DNA of 64,000 nt from Sphingobacterium sp. UGAL515B_05. Its GTDB lineage: Bacteria; Bacteroidota; Bacteroidia; Sphingobacteriales; Sphingobacteriaceae. Positions 33,615-42,016 of the stretch are shown piece after piece. The stretch covers positions 5,952,001 to 6,016,000 of the forward strand of contig NZ_CP109907.1 of NCBI RefSeq assembly GCF_033097525.1. The letters run 5' to 3'. Both the position numbers and the translations under genes were made by a program. The notes under the pieces were generated by a model. The model was not told where the DNA came from, made no database searches, and was given only the letters and a program-made list of their open reading frames with translations. Position 1 is the stretch's first letter. Every line of letters starts with the position of its first letter.

Positions 33615-34523
33615 ATGTTGCCCTTCAAAATCCATAGCCCCGAAACTGAATTGTGCCTCCCGGCTTGGGAGAAGAAGCATATTAAAGTAACACTTAAGCG
33701 CGATGACCTCATACATCCGTTTATTTCAGGCAATAAATGGCGAAAATTAAAATATAATCTGGAAGAAGCCCTGCAGCTTCAGAAAAATCATCTTGTTACA
33801 TTTGGTGGCGCATGGAGCAACCATCTTATAGCTACCGCTTGCGCCGGAGCTACCTTTAAGTTTAAAACAACCGCTTTTGTTCGAGGTGAAGAAGGGGTTA
33901 ACAACCCTGTTTTAGCGATGTGCCGCCTTTTTGGGATGCAGCTCATTTACGTCGACCGCGAATCTTACCGAGATAAAGAAAGTTTATACAACACCTATTT
34001 TGGTCAGGATCCAACGACGTTCTATATACACGAGGGTGGTTACGGCATACTGGGAGCAAAAGGTTGCTCTGAACTCGTTGATGAACTCCAACATGAATAC
34101 CAGCATATTTTTACCGCCTGCGGCACAGGAACAACATTAGCTGGAATAGCCAATGCGATAGAAAAACGAGATCTATTTACCCGCGTACACGGCATACCTG
34201 TTTTAAAAAATGGAGGATTTATTCAGGAGGAAGTCGATCAGCTTTACCCCAACATCACTCCTCCTATTTTACATCTTGATTATCATTTTGGTGGTTATGC
34301 AAAATCCAATACCGACTTACTCGCCTTTGTTCAGCATTTTATAGCTGCGACAGGAATCATGATCGAACCCACCTATACCGGCAAATTACTTTATGCCGTA
34401 GATGATCTGATCAAAAAGGACTACTTTACCCCCGCAGATCAGGTACTCGTTATTCATACTGGCGGACTTACAGGCCTACTTGGTATGTACGAACGTTTCA
34501 ATTTTATTGATCTACATCAATAA
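33615..34523 (+). CDS. ACC deaminase / D-cysteine desulfhydrase-like PLP enzyme
   Basis: 302 residues of the fold-type II PLP family. The PLP lysine is in FISGNKWRKLKYN, followed by TFGGAWSNHL, and the phosphate-binding loop is TACGTGTTLAGI. Members cleave 1-aminocyclopropane-1-carboxylate or D-cysteine to ammonia, a keto acid and sulfide. D-cysteine desulfhydrase is the more likely role outside plant-associated bacteria. ATG 33615 is taken because the upstream in-frame sequence overlaps the promoter (33592-33599) and the rluD start. Confidence 0.85.
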   Translation: MLPFKIHSPETELCLPAWEKKHIKVTLKRDDLIHPFISGNKWRKLKYNLEEALQLQKNHLVTFGGAWSNHLIATACAGATFKFKTTAFVRGEEGVNNPVLAMCRLFGMQLIYVDRESYRDKESLYNTYFGQDPTTFYIHEGGYGILGAKGCSELVDELQHEYQHIFTACGTGTTLAGIANAIEKRDLFTRVHGIPVLKNGGFIQEEVDQLYPNITPPILHLDYHFGGYAKSNTDLLAFVQHFIAATGIMIEPTYTGKLLYAVDDLIKKDYFTPADQVLVIHTGGLTGLLGMYERFNFIDLHQ

Positions 34524-34580
34524 ATACGCTAGAACGCCGTACAGAGACATTTGATTGACATTTATTCAGCAATTATATCG

Positions 34581-34588
34581 TAAGTTTG
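34581..34588 (+). promoter_or_regulatory. -7 promoter element of FMN reductase copy 2
   Basis: TAAGTTTG matches TAnnTTTG and gives a leader of about 107 bases before the ATG at 34701. Confidence 0.5.
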
Positions 34589-34612
34589 ACCAGATTTTAA
34601 AAGAAAACAGGA

Positions 34613-34628
34613 GGAAATCATGATTTCC
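34613..34628. promoter_or_regulatory. Perfect 16-bp palindrome in a 5' leader
   Basis: GGAAATCATGATTTCC is its own reverse complement and lies about 20 bases after the predicted start of transcription, a repressor-like position. It also contains an ATG behind a perfect AGGAGG, opening a five-codon mini-ORF. Confidence 0.5.
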
Positions 34629-34700
34629 CAAAGGTAAAAACGAGGTAGGTATCATGTGGTTTCGCCCTTACCTAACACCTCAAAAATTAATGATATAAAG

Positions 34701-35264
34701 ATGAAAATATTAGCATTTGCAGGAACAAGCAACAAAAACTCAATCAACAAAACATTCGTCACAAGTATATCCAAATACTACAAAGAAGCTGACGACACGA
34801 TCGAATTGCTAGACTTAAACCATTTTGAAATGCCTATCTATTCTTACGACAAAGAAGTGGAGCAGGGTATTCCTCAATTAGCGCATGACTTTGCAGCTAA
34901 AATGGATGCAGCAGATTTCCTTTTGATCTCTTTAGCGGAACACAATGGTTCATATACCACAGCTTACAAAAATATCGTTGACTGGGTTTCGCGTATTCCT
35001 AACCGTAAATTATTCAATGGCAAGCCTGTTTTCTTATTGGCTACTGCACCGGGTCCAATGGGTGGTGCCACAGTATTGAACACCGCAGTAAACCGAATCA
35101 CTTGGGATGGCGCCGATATATTAGACTCCTTCTCCCTCCCTGAATTCCACAAAAACTTTGAAGAAGGTAAAGGTATTATCGATCCCACTTTAAGAAGTCA
35201 ATTAGAAGCTAAAGTGCGCAAAACAAAACGTGCACTGGCCGAAAAATTAGCCGTGCAAGGTTAA
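34701..35264 (+). CDS. NADPH-dependent FMN reductase, copy 2
   Basis: 187 residues, flavodoxin-like. The FMN phosphate loop is FAGTSNKNSINKTF, and LISLAEHNGSYTTAYKNIVDWVSR is the flavin-contact region, with HNGS where the copy at 31016 has YNRS. It likely reduces flavin or quinones. ATG 34701 is the natural start; the frame further upstream lies in the leader. It has a palindrome in its leader (34613) and a terminator that overlaps the next gene's ribosome-binding site. Confidence 0.88.
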   Translation: MKILAFAGTSNKNSINKTFVTSISKYYKEADDTIELLDLNHFEMPIYSYDKEVEQGIPQLAHDFAAKMDAADFLLISLAEHNGSYTTAYKNIVDWVSRIPNRKLFNGKPVFLLATAPGPMGGATVLNTAVNRITWDGADILDSFSLPEFHKNFEEGKGIIDPTLRSQLEAKVRKTKRALAEKLAVQG

Positions 35265-35293
35265 CAAAAGATTAACAAATAATCATTGCAAAT

Positions 35294-35339
35294 ACCTCTT
35301 TTAATATGTAAATTGAAAACCTATTAAAAGAGGTTTTTT
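35294..35339 (+). terminator. Terminator/attenuator overlapping the DJ-1 ribosome-binding site
   Basis: ACCTCTTTTAATA (35294-35306) pairs perfectly with TATTAAAAGAGGT (35322-35334), followed by TTTTTT. The AGAGG of the 3' arm is also the only ribosome-binding site of the gene starting at 35343, so the hairpin can end the upstream transcript and block translation of the next gene. Confidence 0.75.
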
Positions 35340-35342
35340 GAT

Positions 35343-35921
35343 ATGGCAAAAAAAATATTACTACTTGTAGGAGACTTTGTAGAAGATTACGAAGCAATGG
35401 TTCCATTTCAAGCAATGGGTTCAATAGGATTGACGGTAGATGCGATTGCTCCGGACCGCAAAAGCGGAGATGTAGTTCCAACTGCAGTTCATGATTTCAC
35501 TGGTGACCAGACGTATAAAGAACTGCGTGGACATAATTTTGCAATCAATAAAGATTTCGACCAGGTCAATGTCGAAGATTATGATGGCCTATATATTGCT
35601 GGTGGCCGATCGGCAGAATATATTCGACTCAACAAACGTGTATTAGAGATTACAAGACATTTCTTTGAGCACAATAAGCCTGTTGCGGCAATATGTCATG
35701 GCATCCAAGTGTTGACAGCGGCAAAAGTACTTGAAGGACGTACATTGACAGCATATGTTGCTGTAGGCCCTGATATCGAATTAGCGGGCGGCACATGGAA
35801 AAACATCCCTGCGGATCAAGCGGTGGTAGACGGCAATTTGGTCACCTCTCCTGCATGGCCGGGACATCAGGCAATTTTAAAAGAGTTTTACAAATTATTA
35901 GGTATAACAATTACAATTTAA
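35343..35921 (+). CDS. DJ-1/PfpI-family protein
   Basis: 192 residues. The nucleophile elbow AAICHGIQVL carries the conserved cysteine, and the acidic partner is probably Glu in VGDFVEDYEAMVPF. The family includes protein deglycases, glyoxalases and proteases active in stress response. No promoter of its own is obvious; expression may depend on read-through past the hairpin in front of it. The next gene begins 9 bases after its stop. Confidence 0.9.
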   Translation: MAKKILLLVGDFVEDYEAMVPFQAMGSIGLTVDAIAPDRKSGDVVPTAVHDFTGDQTYKELRGHNFAINKDFDQVNVEDYDGLYIAGGRSAEYIRLNKRVLEITRHFFEHNKPVAAICHGIQVLTAAKVLEGRTLTAYVAVGPDIELAGGTWKNIPADQAVVDGNLVTSPAWPGHQAILKEFYKLLGITITI

Positions 35922-35930
35922 GTGTTTTTA

Positions 35931-36308
35931 ATGAAGAAGAATAAAAGGCTATGGCTTTTGGTCATACCGATTTTAGTGCTGTTGGGTTTTATTTTAAAAG
36001 ATAGCTTCAATCAGAAAAGTATTGAGGATCTACCGGGAGGTTTTAAGGAAGTCGCTTTCGTCAGAAATGAACAAAATAAAGGTGGTATCATACGCATTTA
36101 TGCCGTTACTGTAGGCGACCTGTTGAATGCGGATTATTCTGCTTGTCTTGATTTAATGCCTGTTAATGATTACGGAAGTACAACAACCGTGTATTTCTTC
36201 GATCGAAGTGCTCCTTATCCGACAAACTTGTCAATTGACACGCCACATTTTGACACGACGAAATACAAAGCGATTCAAATTTCCAAAAAATACGGAAAGA
36301 AGAAATAG
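35931..36308 (+). CDS. Membrane-anchored hypothetical protein
   Basis: 125 residues. A charged start (KKNKR) and one hydrophobic helix (about 6-23, LWLLVIPILVLLGFIL) anchor it, probably with the rest outside the inner membrane. The soluble part contains EVAFVRNEQNKGGIIRIYAVTV and no motif I recognise. ATG 35931 is preferred to the GTG at 35922 that abuts the upstream stop. Likely co-transcribed with the DJ-1 gene. Function unknown. Confidence 0.65.
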   Translation: MKKNKRLWLLVIPILVLLGFILKDSFNQKSIEDLPGGFKEVAFVRNEQNKGGIIRIYAVTVGDLLNADYSACLDLMPVNDYGSTTTVYFFDRSAPYPTNLSIDTPHFDTTKYKAIQISKKYGKKK

Positions 36309-36331
36309 ACGAAACCAAACATAATGACATA

Positions 36332-36370
36332 TCCCTCAAAGTCTGAATAGACCTTTGGGGGATTTTTTTT
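36332..36370 (+). terminator. Terminator of the DJ-1 unit
   Basis: TCCCTCAAAG and CTTTGGGGGA form the stem, followed by eight T residues. Confidence 0.8.
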
Positions 36371-36555
36371 GCCATGCAGTGCAACACCTTGTGGCGGTTA
36401 TTTCCCAGGAAAAAGAGCAGTGGCAAAAATGCACCTTTAAAACTATGGTCTACACACATGAACAAAAAATAACTTAATAATTCTTTAACACAAAAAAGTT
36501 CGATTATCCCCTGTAGAGCTATAGTTTTGCTTTTTAAATTTACGTATATTTAGCT

Positions 36556-38625
36556 ATGGCGAAAAAATTTATTCCTAGAGACGTTAGTTGGCTGAGCTTT
36601 AATGGAAGAGTACTTCAGGAAGCTGCGGACGAGACTGTCCCTTTACCCTTAAGAATCAAATTTTTAGGTATATTTTCCAATAACCTCGATGAATTTTTCC
36701 GTGTACGTGTTGCAGGTCTAAAACGGGCTATAGACCTGAAAGACAAAAGTGCCAACCAATCCTTCTACGAAGACCCACAACTCATATTGGAAGAGCTCAA
36801 TATCCGGGTAATCAAGCAGCAAAAGAAATTTGACAATACGTGGAATCGTATCCAAAAAGATATGGCCAAACAGAATGTCTATATTAAGACCAGTGAGGAA
36901 CTGAATCCCGAACAACAACAATTTGTGAGTGACTATTATCAGGATGAGGTGGAATCGAACGTCATTCCTTTGATATTGGACGATATACGACCTATGCCCT
37001 ATATTCGAGATAAGAGCCTTTACTTGGGTATTGCGATGGGAAAACAGGAATGGCAGTATGAAACTAAATTTGCACTCATCGAAATCCCTACCAGTCAAAA
37101 TGGACGCTTCGTACAATTACCTTCGCCAAAAGATGAAAAGCATATTATACTTTTGGAGGATGTTATCAAGTTTAATCTTCCATTAATATTTTCCTATTTC
37201 GGTTTTGATGTATTCAATGCACATGTCTTTAAAGTAACAAAAGACGCCGAATTTGACATTGACAATGACATCAACACGACGCTCGTTGAGAAGATAAGCA
37301 AAGGGGTAAAAAACAGAAGAAAAGGTAAACCTACCCGGTTTATTTTCGATCAAGAAATGGACCATAAATTGGTAGAATTCCTGATCAAGAAACTTAACCT
37401 TTCAAAAAAAGACAGCATCATTCCAGGACAAAAAATACACAACTTCAAACACTTCATGGATTTCCCCAATGTGTTTAAATCCTACAATCAGCCCTTGGAA
37501 CGAACGTCTTTTCCACATCCTTATTTCAAAAACTACGAACGTGTAACGGATACCATATTAAAAAAAGATGTACTGCTCTCCTTTCCATATCATGAGTTTA
37601 GACCGATCATCGATTTACTTCGGGAAGCAGCAATGGATCCCGATGTAAAAACGATCCAGATTACAGCATATCGTTTAGCTTCCAATTCCAAAATTGCAAA
37701 TGCCTTGATTAACGCAGCCCGCAATGGCAAGGAAGTCACTGTGATGCTTGAACTTCGTGCAAGATTTGATGAAGAAAACAATTTGGACTGGAAAGAGAAA
37801 CTTGAACTCGAAGGCATTAAAGTACTTACCGGTATCCCAAATAAAAAGGTTCATGCAAAACTATGTGTGATAAAAAAACGTATTGGAATGAAAACGATCC
37901 AATATGGCTTTGTCAGCACAGGAAATATCAACGAGAAAACGGCTAAATTATACGGAGACTATTGCCTCTTAACGAGTAATAGGGATGTTATTGCCGATAT
38001 AAATAAGGTTTTCAATTACCTAAGACGTCCCAAATCAAATCCGGCTGAAATTATCAAAAATTGCAAAAGTCTTTTGATATGCCCAACCGATATGCGTAGA
38101 GAACTTCTACACTACATCGACCAGGAAATTACCGAAGCAAAGGCTGGTCGAAAAGCATACATCATTGTCAAGGTAAATTCACTCAGCGATAAAGAGATGA
38201 TTAAAAAGCTCTATGACGCAGCAACAGCTGGTGTCAAAATAGATCTTATTATCCGGGGAATCTACTGTGCAACAAATCAAAAAACGTTTAAATTGCAAAT
38301 GAACGCCATTTCAATCGTAGATGAATATTTGGAGCATGCACGTGTGATGTATTTTTATAATGCTGGTCGAGAGCAACTATTTATTTCCTCAGCGGACTGG
38401 ATGACAAGAAACTTGGATCATCGTATCGAAGCCGCAGTAAAAATAACAAGCAAAAAAATCAAGGAGGATTTAAAAGAAATGCTTCAAATCCAGCTCAAAG
38501 ATAATGTCAAAGCGCGGATACTCAATAATTCTCTGAGCAATCATTACGTCGAGAATAAAGAGGCACCATGTCGTTCACAGATAGAAATATACAAATACCT
38601 GAAAAAAAAATTAGCTGATCATTAG
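36556..38625 (+). CDS. ppk1: Polyphosphate kinase 1
   Basis: 689 residues, normal for PPK1. The N-terminal and head domains are followed by two PLD-like catalytic domains; the autophosphorylated histidine is in KKVHAKLCVIKK, and a second conserved His-containing region is LEHARVMYFYNAG. It makes inorganic polyphosphate from ATP at the membrane, supporting stress survival. Single gene; the VanX-like gene follows after 124 bases. Confidence 0.96.
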   Translation: MAKKFIPRDVSWLSFNGRVLQEAADETVPLPLRIKFLGIFSNNLDEFFRVRVAGLKRAIDLKDKSANQSFYEDPQLILEELNIRVIKQQKKFDNTWNRIQKDMAKQNVYIKTSEELNPEQQQFVSDYYQDEVESNVIPLILDDIRPMPYIRDKSLYLGIAMGKQEWQYETKFALIEIPTSQNGRFVQLPSPKDEKHIILLEDVIKFNLPLIFSYFGFDVFNAHVFKVTKDAEFDIDNDINTTLVEKISKGVKNRRKGKPTRFIFDQEMDHKLVEFLIKKLNLSKKDSIIPGQKIHNFKHFMDFPNVFKSYNQPLERTSFPHPYFKNYERVTDTILKKDVLLSFPYHEFRPIIDLLREAAMDPDVKTIQITAYRLASNSKIANALINAARNGKEVTVMLELRARFDEENNLDWKEKLELEGIKVLTGIPNKKVHAKLCVIKKRIGMKTIQYGFVSTGNINEKTAKLYGDYCLLTSNRDVIADINKVFNYLRRPKSNPAEIIKNCKSLLICPTDMRRELLHYIDQEITEAKAGRKAYIIVKVNSLSDKEMIKKLYDAATAGVKIDLIIRGIYCATNQKTFKLQMNAISIVDEYLEHARVMYFYNAGREQLFISSADWMTRNLDHRIEAAVKITSKKIKEDLKEMLQIQLKDNVKARILNNSLSNHYVENKEAPCRSQIEIYKYLKKKLADH

Positions 38626-38723
38626 CAGTCTGTCTATCAATAGGAGCGCAAATTGATCAATAAACCGAACTGGGTTTTATACCTATTGATACAGACGAGA
38701 ATCACCGTTTTTATTATATTAAT

Positions 38724-38771
38724 TAAGACACAAGTTGTATCTTCATTCCATGAAATTCAACTTGTGTCTTA
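38724..38771 (+). promoter_or_regulatory. Hairpin enclosing the VanX-like start codon
   Basis: TAAGACACAAGTTG (38724-38737) and CAACTTGTGTCTTA (38758-38771) are perfect complements. The 20-base loop contains the ATG at 38750 and the 3' arm encodes residues 4-8. It has no U tract, so it looks like translational control rather than a terminator. Confidence 0.5.
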
Positions 38772-39430
38772 CATTTGGCTTCAGCCTTTTCACACTTTGC
38801 CTCCGTGGGCAGGAAAAGATCATGCCTTCAGATTTTGTATACGTCAAGGACATTATCCCCACGATAAGCTTAGAAGTGCGTTATTTCGGCAGTCACAACT
38901 TCACCGGAAGGCCGATTAAAGGTTATGAAAAACCAGTCGCTATTTTAACTAAACGTGCGGCGCTAGCACTACAGCAGGTCGAGAACCATTTAAATAAAAA
39001 AGGTCTTGGCTTGAAAATATTCGACGCCTACCGCCCGCAACGTGCTGTTGACAACTTTAAAACATGGTCTTTAAACACCAATGATACAATTGCAAAAAAG
39101 GAGTTCTACCCGCTTATCAATAAGAAGAATTTGTTCAATCTAGGCTTTATTGCCTCCAAATCGGGCCACAGCCGGGGCAGTACAGTAGATCTCACGCTCA
39201 TTAGCTTAAAAGATCAAAAAGAGATTGACATGGGTGGACCTTTTGATTTTTTCGGCGCAGTCTCACATCATCAGTACGCGGATCTGACAGCCCAACAGAA
39301 AGAGAACCGAAAGATCTTAAAAGAAGCAATGGCTAAATTTGGCTTTAAAGCTTATGATAAGGAATGGTGGCATTACACCTTGCAAGATGAACCCTATCGT
39401 AAAACCTATTTTGATTTTATCGTAAAATAA
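38750..39430 (+). CDS. VanX-like D-alanyl-D-alanine dipeptidase (M15D)
   Basis: 226 residues with a signal peptide (cut near LRGQE). Zinc-site motifs are visible: SGHSRGSTVDLTL gives His and Asp, and KEWWHYTL gives catalytic Glu and His. FDAYRPQRAV is also typical of the family. It should cleave D-Ala-D-Ala, here in the periplasm, pointing to wall recycling or nutrition rather than vancomycin resistance. ATG 38750 gives a good signal peptide; TTG 38735 is in a stem. An AraC gene follows 2 bases later. Confidence 0.88.
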   Translation: MKFNLCLTFGFSLFTLCLRGQEKIMPSDFVYVKDIIPTISLEVRYFGSHNFTGRPIKGYEKPVAILTKRAALALQQVENHLNKKGLGLKIFDAYRPQRAVDNFKTWSLNTNDTIAKKEFYPLINKKNLFNLGFIASKSGHSRGSTVDLTLISLKDQKEIDMGGPFDFFGAVSHHQYADLTAQQKENRKILKEAMAKFGFKAYDKEWWHYTLQDEPYRKTYFDFIVK

Positions 39431-39432
39431 AC

Positions 39433-40323
39433 ATGTCTGTAAAGGAAACTTCCATCGAACACAAGGGCTTTTATGTCTTTCATTTTAAAGGCAACAAATC
39501 AAAACCCGTCTTTAGTTCCGAGCAGCAGCACATTTTATCAAAAGGTGAGCTCTATTCGCTCTGTTTAATAAAAAAAGGTGAAACTTCCTTCATCATTAAT
39601 AATGAACGGGTACAAGTTGCTCAAAATCACCTATTGTTGACCAATCCTTCTTCGCGAGTTAATGGCTCTTCGGTCGTCAAATCTTGGGATTGTGAGGTTT
39701 ATTTGATTTTCTTTACGCTGGATTTTAGCTTCAAACTGGATTTCCAGGAGGATTTCTTCGAAGTCACCAAGAAGTCTCTGGCCTTAAATGACAGCTACAT
39801 TTGGTCGCTATCGAGCCAAGATTCGACGAACTTATCCAACTTATTTAAACAGTTTATTCATTACGATCGACAAGGGCCTAGCTATCTTTTCAAAAATCAG
39901 ATCATAAAGTCATTAACGGAAATATTATTTTGCGAAATAGCCCGTCTAGGAAGCCAAAATATGCGAAATACGCCAGCTATTCCCTCTCGAAAAAGAGAGA
40001 TACTTGCCAATTTCCATTTGCTCCTAAAGAAGTCGTTTCATAAAGAACACATGGTGCAATTTTATGCGATGGAACTTGGTATCACAGCAAAACACCTATC
40101 CGTAATTACGAAAGAACTAACCGGAAAATCAGCAATAGAACTTATTCAGAACGTCTTAGTGGAGGAAGCAAAATCGTTACTTTGCCAGGGGCTTTCCATC
40201 GGAGAAATTGCGGTGAAATTGCATTTCTCGGATCAATCCTTTTTTGGTAAATTCTTTAAGCGAAATGTTGGAATCTCGCCTAAAGAATTTCGTCAGAATC
40301 TTTATTTAAACAAAGGCGATTAA
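39433..40323 (+). CDS. AraC-family transcriptional regulator
   Basis: 296 residues. An N-terminal cupin-like effector part (about 30-150) precedes an AraC DNA-binding domain with two helix-turn-helices (FYAMELGITAKHLSVITKELTG and LSIGEIAVKLHFSDQSFFG, ending KRNVGISPKEFRQ). It starts 2 bases after the VanX-like stop, so it may control or respond to cell-wall dipeptide use. Its last 18 bases overlap the converging HAD gene. Targets unknown. Confidence 0.88.
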   Translation: MSVKETSIEHKGFYVFHFKGNKSKPVFSSEQQHILSKGELYSLCLIKKGETSFIINNERVQVAQNHLLLTNPSSRVNGSSVVKSWDCEVYLIFFTLDFSFKLDFQEDFFEVTKKSLALNDSYIWSLSSQDSTNLSNLFKQFIHYDRQGPSYLFKNQIIKSLTEILFCEIARLGSQNMRNTPAIPSRKREILANFHLLLKKSFHKEHMVQFYAMELGITAKHLSVITKELTGKSAIELIQNVLVEEAKSLLCQGLSIGEIAVKLHFSDQSFFGKFFKRNVGISPKEFRQNLYLNKGD

Positions 40324-41013
40324 ATCAAAGATACTTGTAAATTGTTGGTCTGCAGCGGATGTATCTTGCAATTTATCCTCACCCCAAGTCTGTCCTTTCA
40401 ACCATAAGGTCTGGCAGCCGACAGCTTTGGCAGGTATCATATCTTTACTATAGGAATCACCCACAACCAATACCTCTTGCGCAGGAAGACCTATTTTAGT
40501 CACACCTAAAGCATAAATTGCAGGATCAGGTTTGCGTACGCCGACTATGGCCGACTCCACAACAGACTGAAAATAAGGAAAGATACCAAAATCGTCAAGT
40601 ACTGATTTCAAATTACCATAAAAATTGGACACCATGACAATTGGATATTTTGCATAAAGTGAATTTAACAGTGGTTTTACCTGCTCAACTGTATTTTTCG
40701 CCAGCGAATAACCGTCAAAGGCTATTTTATGCGCTAGTGACCGATCTAGGTCGTACCCTGCAGCAATAAGATAATCAAATTGTACATTGAGCTTTGCTTC
40801 AAGTACTTCTAAAAAATTGAACTGCGGTTTAATGATAGGCTGTAAAGCCATCTGACGTTCCGCATAGGTATAGGCCTCCTGAAAAGCGTTCAAATTTACA
40901 GGAACCTGATATTTTTCATAACCCGACCAGATAACAGCTCCCCAGTGGCCCCCGTTAGTGTCTAAGGTTCCACCATAATCAAAAATAATCCCTTTAATAT
41001 TAAACTTATTCAT
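40306..41013 (-). CDS. HAD-family phosphatase at the end of the inositol-lipid cluster
   Basis: 235 residues. Haloacid-dehalogenase motifs: nucleophile FDYGGTLD, motif II VSNFYGN, lysine in VRKPDPAIY, and motif IV VVGDSYSKDM. The cap between residues about 20 and 100 is helical. Its start lies 1 base after the flippase-like gene, so it belongs to the cluster and may remove a phosphate from inositol phosphate or phosphatidylinositol phosphate. Cytoplasmic. Substrate inferred from context only. Confidence 0.85.
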   Translation of the reverse strand: MNKFNIKGIIFDYGGTLDTNGGHWGAVIWSGYEKYQVPVNLNAFQEAYTYAERQMALQPIIKPQFNFLEVLEAKLNVQFDYLIAAGYDLDRSLAHKIAFDGYSLAKNTVEQVKPLLNSLYAKYPIVMVSNFYGNLKSVLDDFGIFPYFQSVVESAIVGVRKPDPAIYALGVTKIGLPAQEVLVVGDSYSKDMIPAKAVGCQTLWLKGQTWGEDKLQDTSAADQQFTSIFDLIAFV

Positions 41014-41014
41014 G

Positions 41015-42016
41015 TTATTTCTTTTTTACTAAACTCATCCACCCCAAACCGATCATAATCCAGACAATTTCCCTAATTCGTGTCACAACACCCATAAAAA
41101 TACCGACTTTCGCAGGTAATCCTATACTCATCACAGCCATTGCTAACCCACCTTCCCGCGTTCCCAATTGCATTGGAAAGAAAAAAACAAGATTGGCAAA
41201 TAAGGAAGATCCCGAGCTAATGATCATGGCATCAATAAAATCAATATTGATATCTAAGGCTAAACCAATAAAATAAATCTCAAAACAGCCCACAACACGT
41301 GCTACAAATTCCCAAAAGAGGGCTTTATAGAAACGATCGCGACGATTTTGAAAGAGGTTTTTCACCTGCTGATCGACGTCATTCAACGTTTCAAACTTCG
41401 TCTCCAGTAAATGACCAACTTTCTTGCCTACCAAAGGTAGTTTAGACAAAGCCTTCAATAGTGAAACCGTAATTCCCTTCTTATAAAACTTCGTAAATAG
41501 CCAAGTACAAATGATAGCCATCACAAAAATCACAGCACAGGCCACATCAACCATTGTACTTGCCGGGACGAACCAAAGAATTAGAAAAACAGAGGCTACC
41601 CAAAATAAAATATGCGACAAAATGTGCATGACACCGTATAACAGCACGGAAGAGCCTGCCTTCGAACTACCGACATAGTTTTTAAGCTCCATAATACGAT
41701 AAGGCTCACCACCTAACGCAACAAAGGGCGTTATATAATTAATGGCATACCCCGATATTGTCAACTGTAAGACCTTCCAAAAGGGTACGTCCGTCTGTGG
41801 CAATTCGGGTTCCTGAATAATTGCCTTAAATGCCATTGCGTTCATCCAGTAGAGTACTGCCCAGCTACCGAGGACGGGCAAAAACCACCAGCCAATTTTT
41901 TCGAGGTTGTTCCAAATCTCATCAATTCCCATTGCTTGAATCATATAGGCCAGTGTACCTATACCGATTAGCATAAAGAGTACTTTATAGATCTTACTAC
42001 CCATAGGTTGGATCAT
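41015..42016 (-). CDS. Flippase-like membrane protein (LPG-synthase TM / UPF0104 family)
   Basis: 333 residues with about eight membrane helices. The segment NYITPFVALGGEPYRIMELKN and the later FFPMQLGTREGGLAM are family signatures. These proteins resemble the lipid-moving half of MprF and the YbhN/AglD group. In this cluster it probably moves an inositol lipid across the inner membrane. The start overlaps the upstream gene by 20 bases (ATG 42016; 42004 is also possible), indicating coupling. Confidence 0.85.
   Translation of the reverse strand: MIQPMGSKIYKVLFMLIGIGTLAYMIQAMGIDEIWNNLEKIGWWFLPVLGSWAVLYWMNAMAFKAIIQEPELPQTDVPFWKVLQLTISGYAINYITPFVALGGEPYRIMELKNYVGSSKAGSSVLLYGVMHILSHILFWVASVFLILWFVPASTMVDVACAVIFVMAIICTWLFTKFYKKGITVSLLKALSKLPLVGKKVGHLLETKFETLNDVDQQVKNLFQNRRDRFYKALFWEFVARVVGCFEIYFIGLALDINIDFIDAMIISSGSSLFANLVFFFPMQLGTREGGLAMAVMSIGLPAKVGIFMGVVTRIREIVWIMIGLGWMSLVKKK

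Noticed and set aside
38750..39430. Vancomycin-resistance VanX
   Set aside because: No vanH, vanA or vanRS genes, and a signal peptide is present; a periplasmic dipeptidase is more likely.
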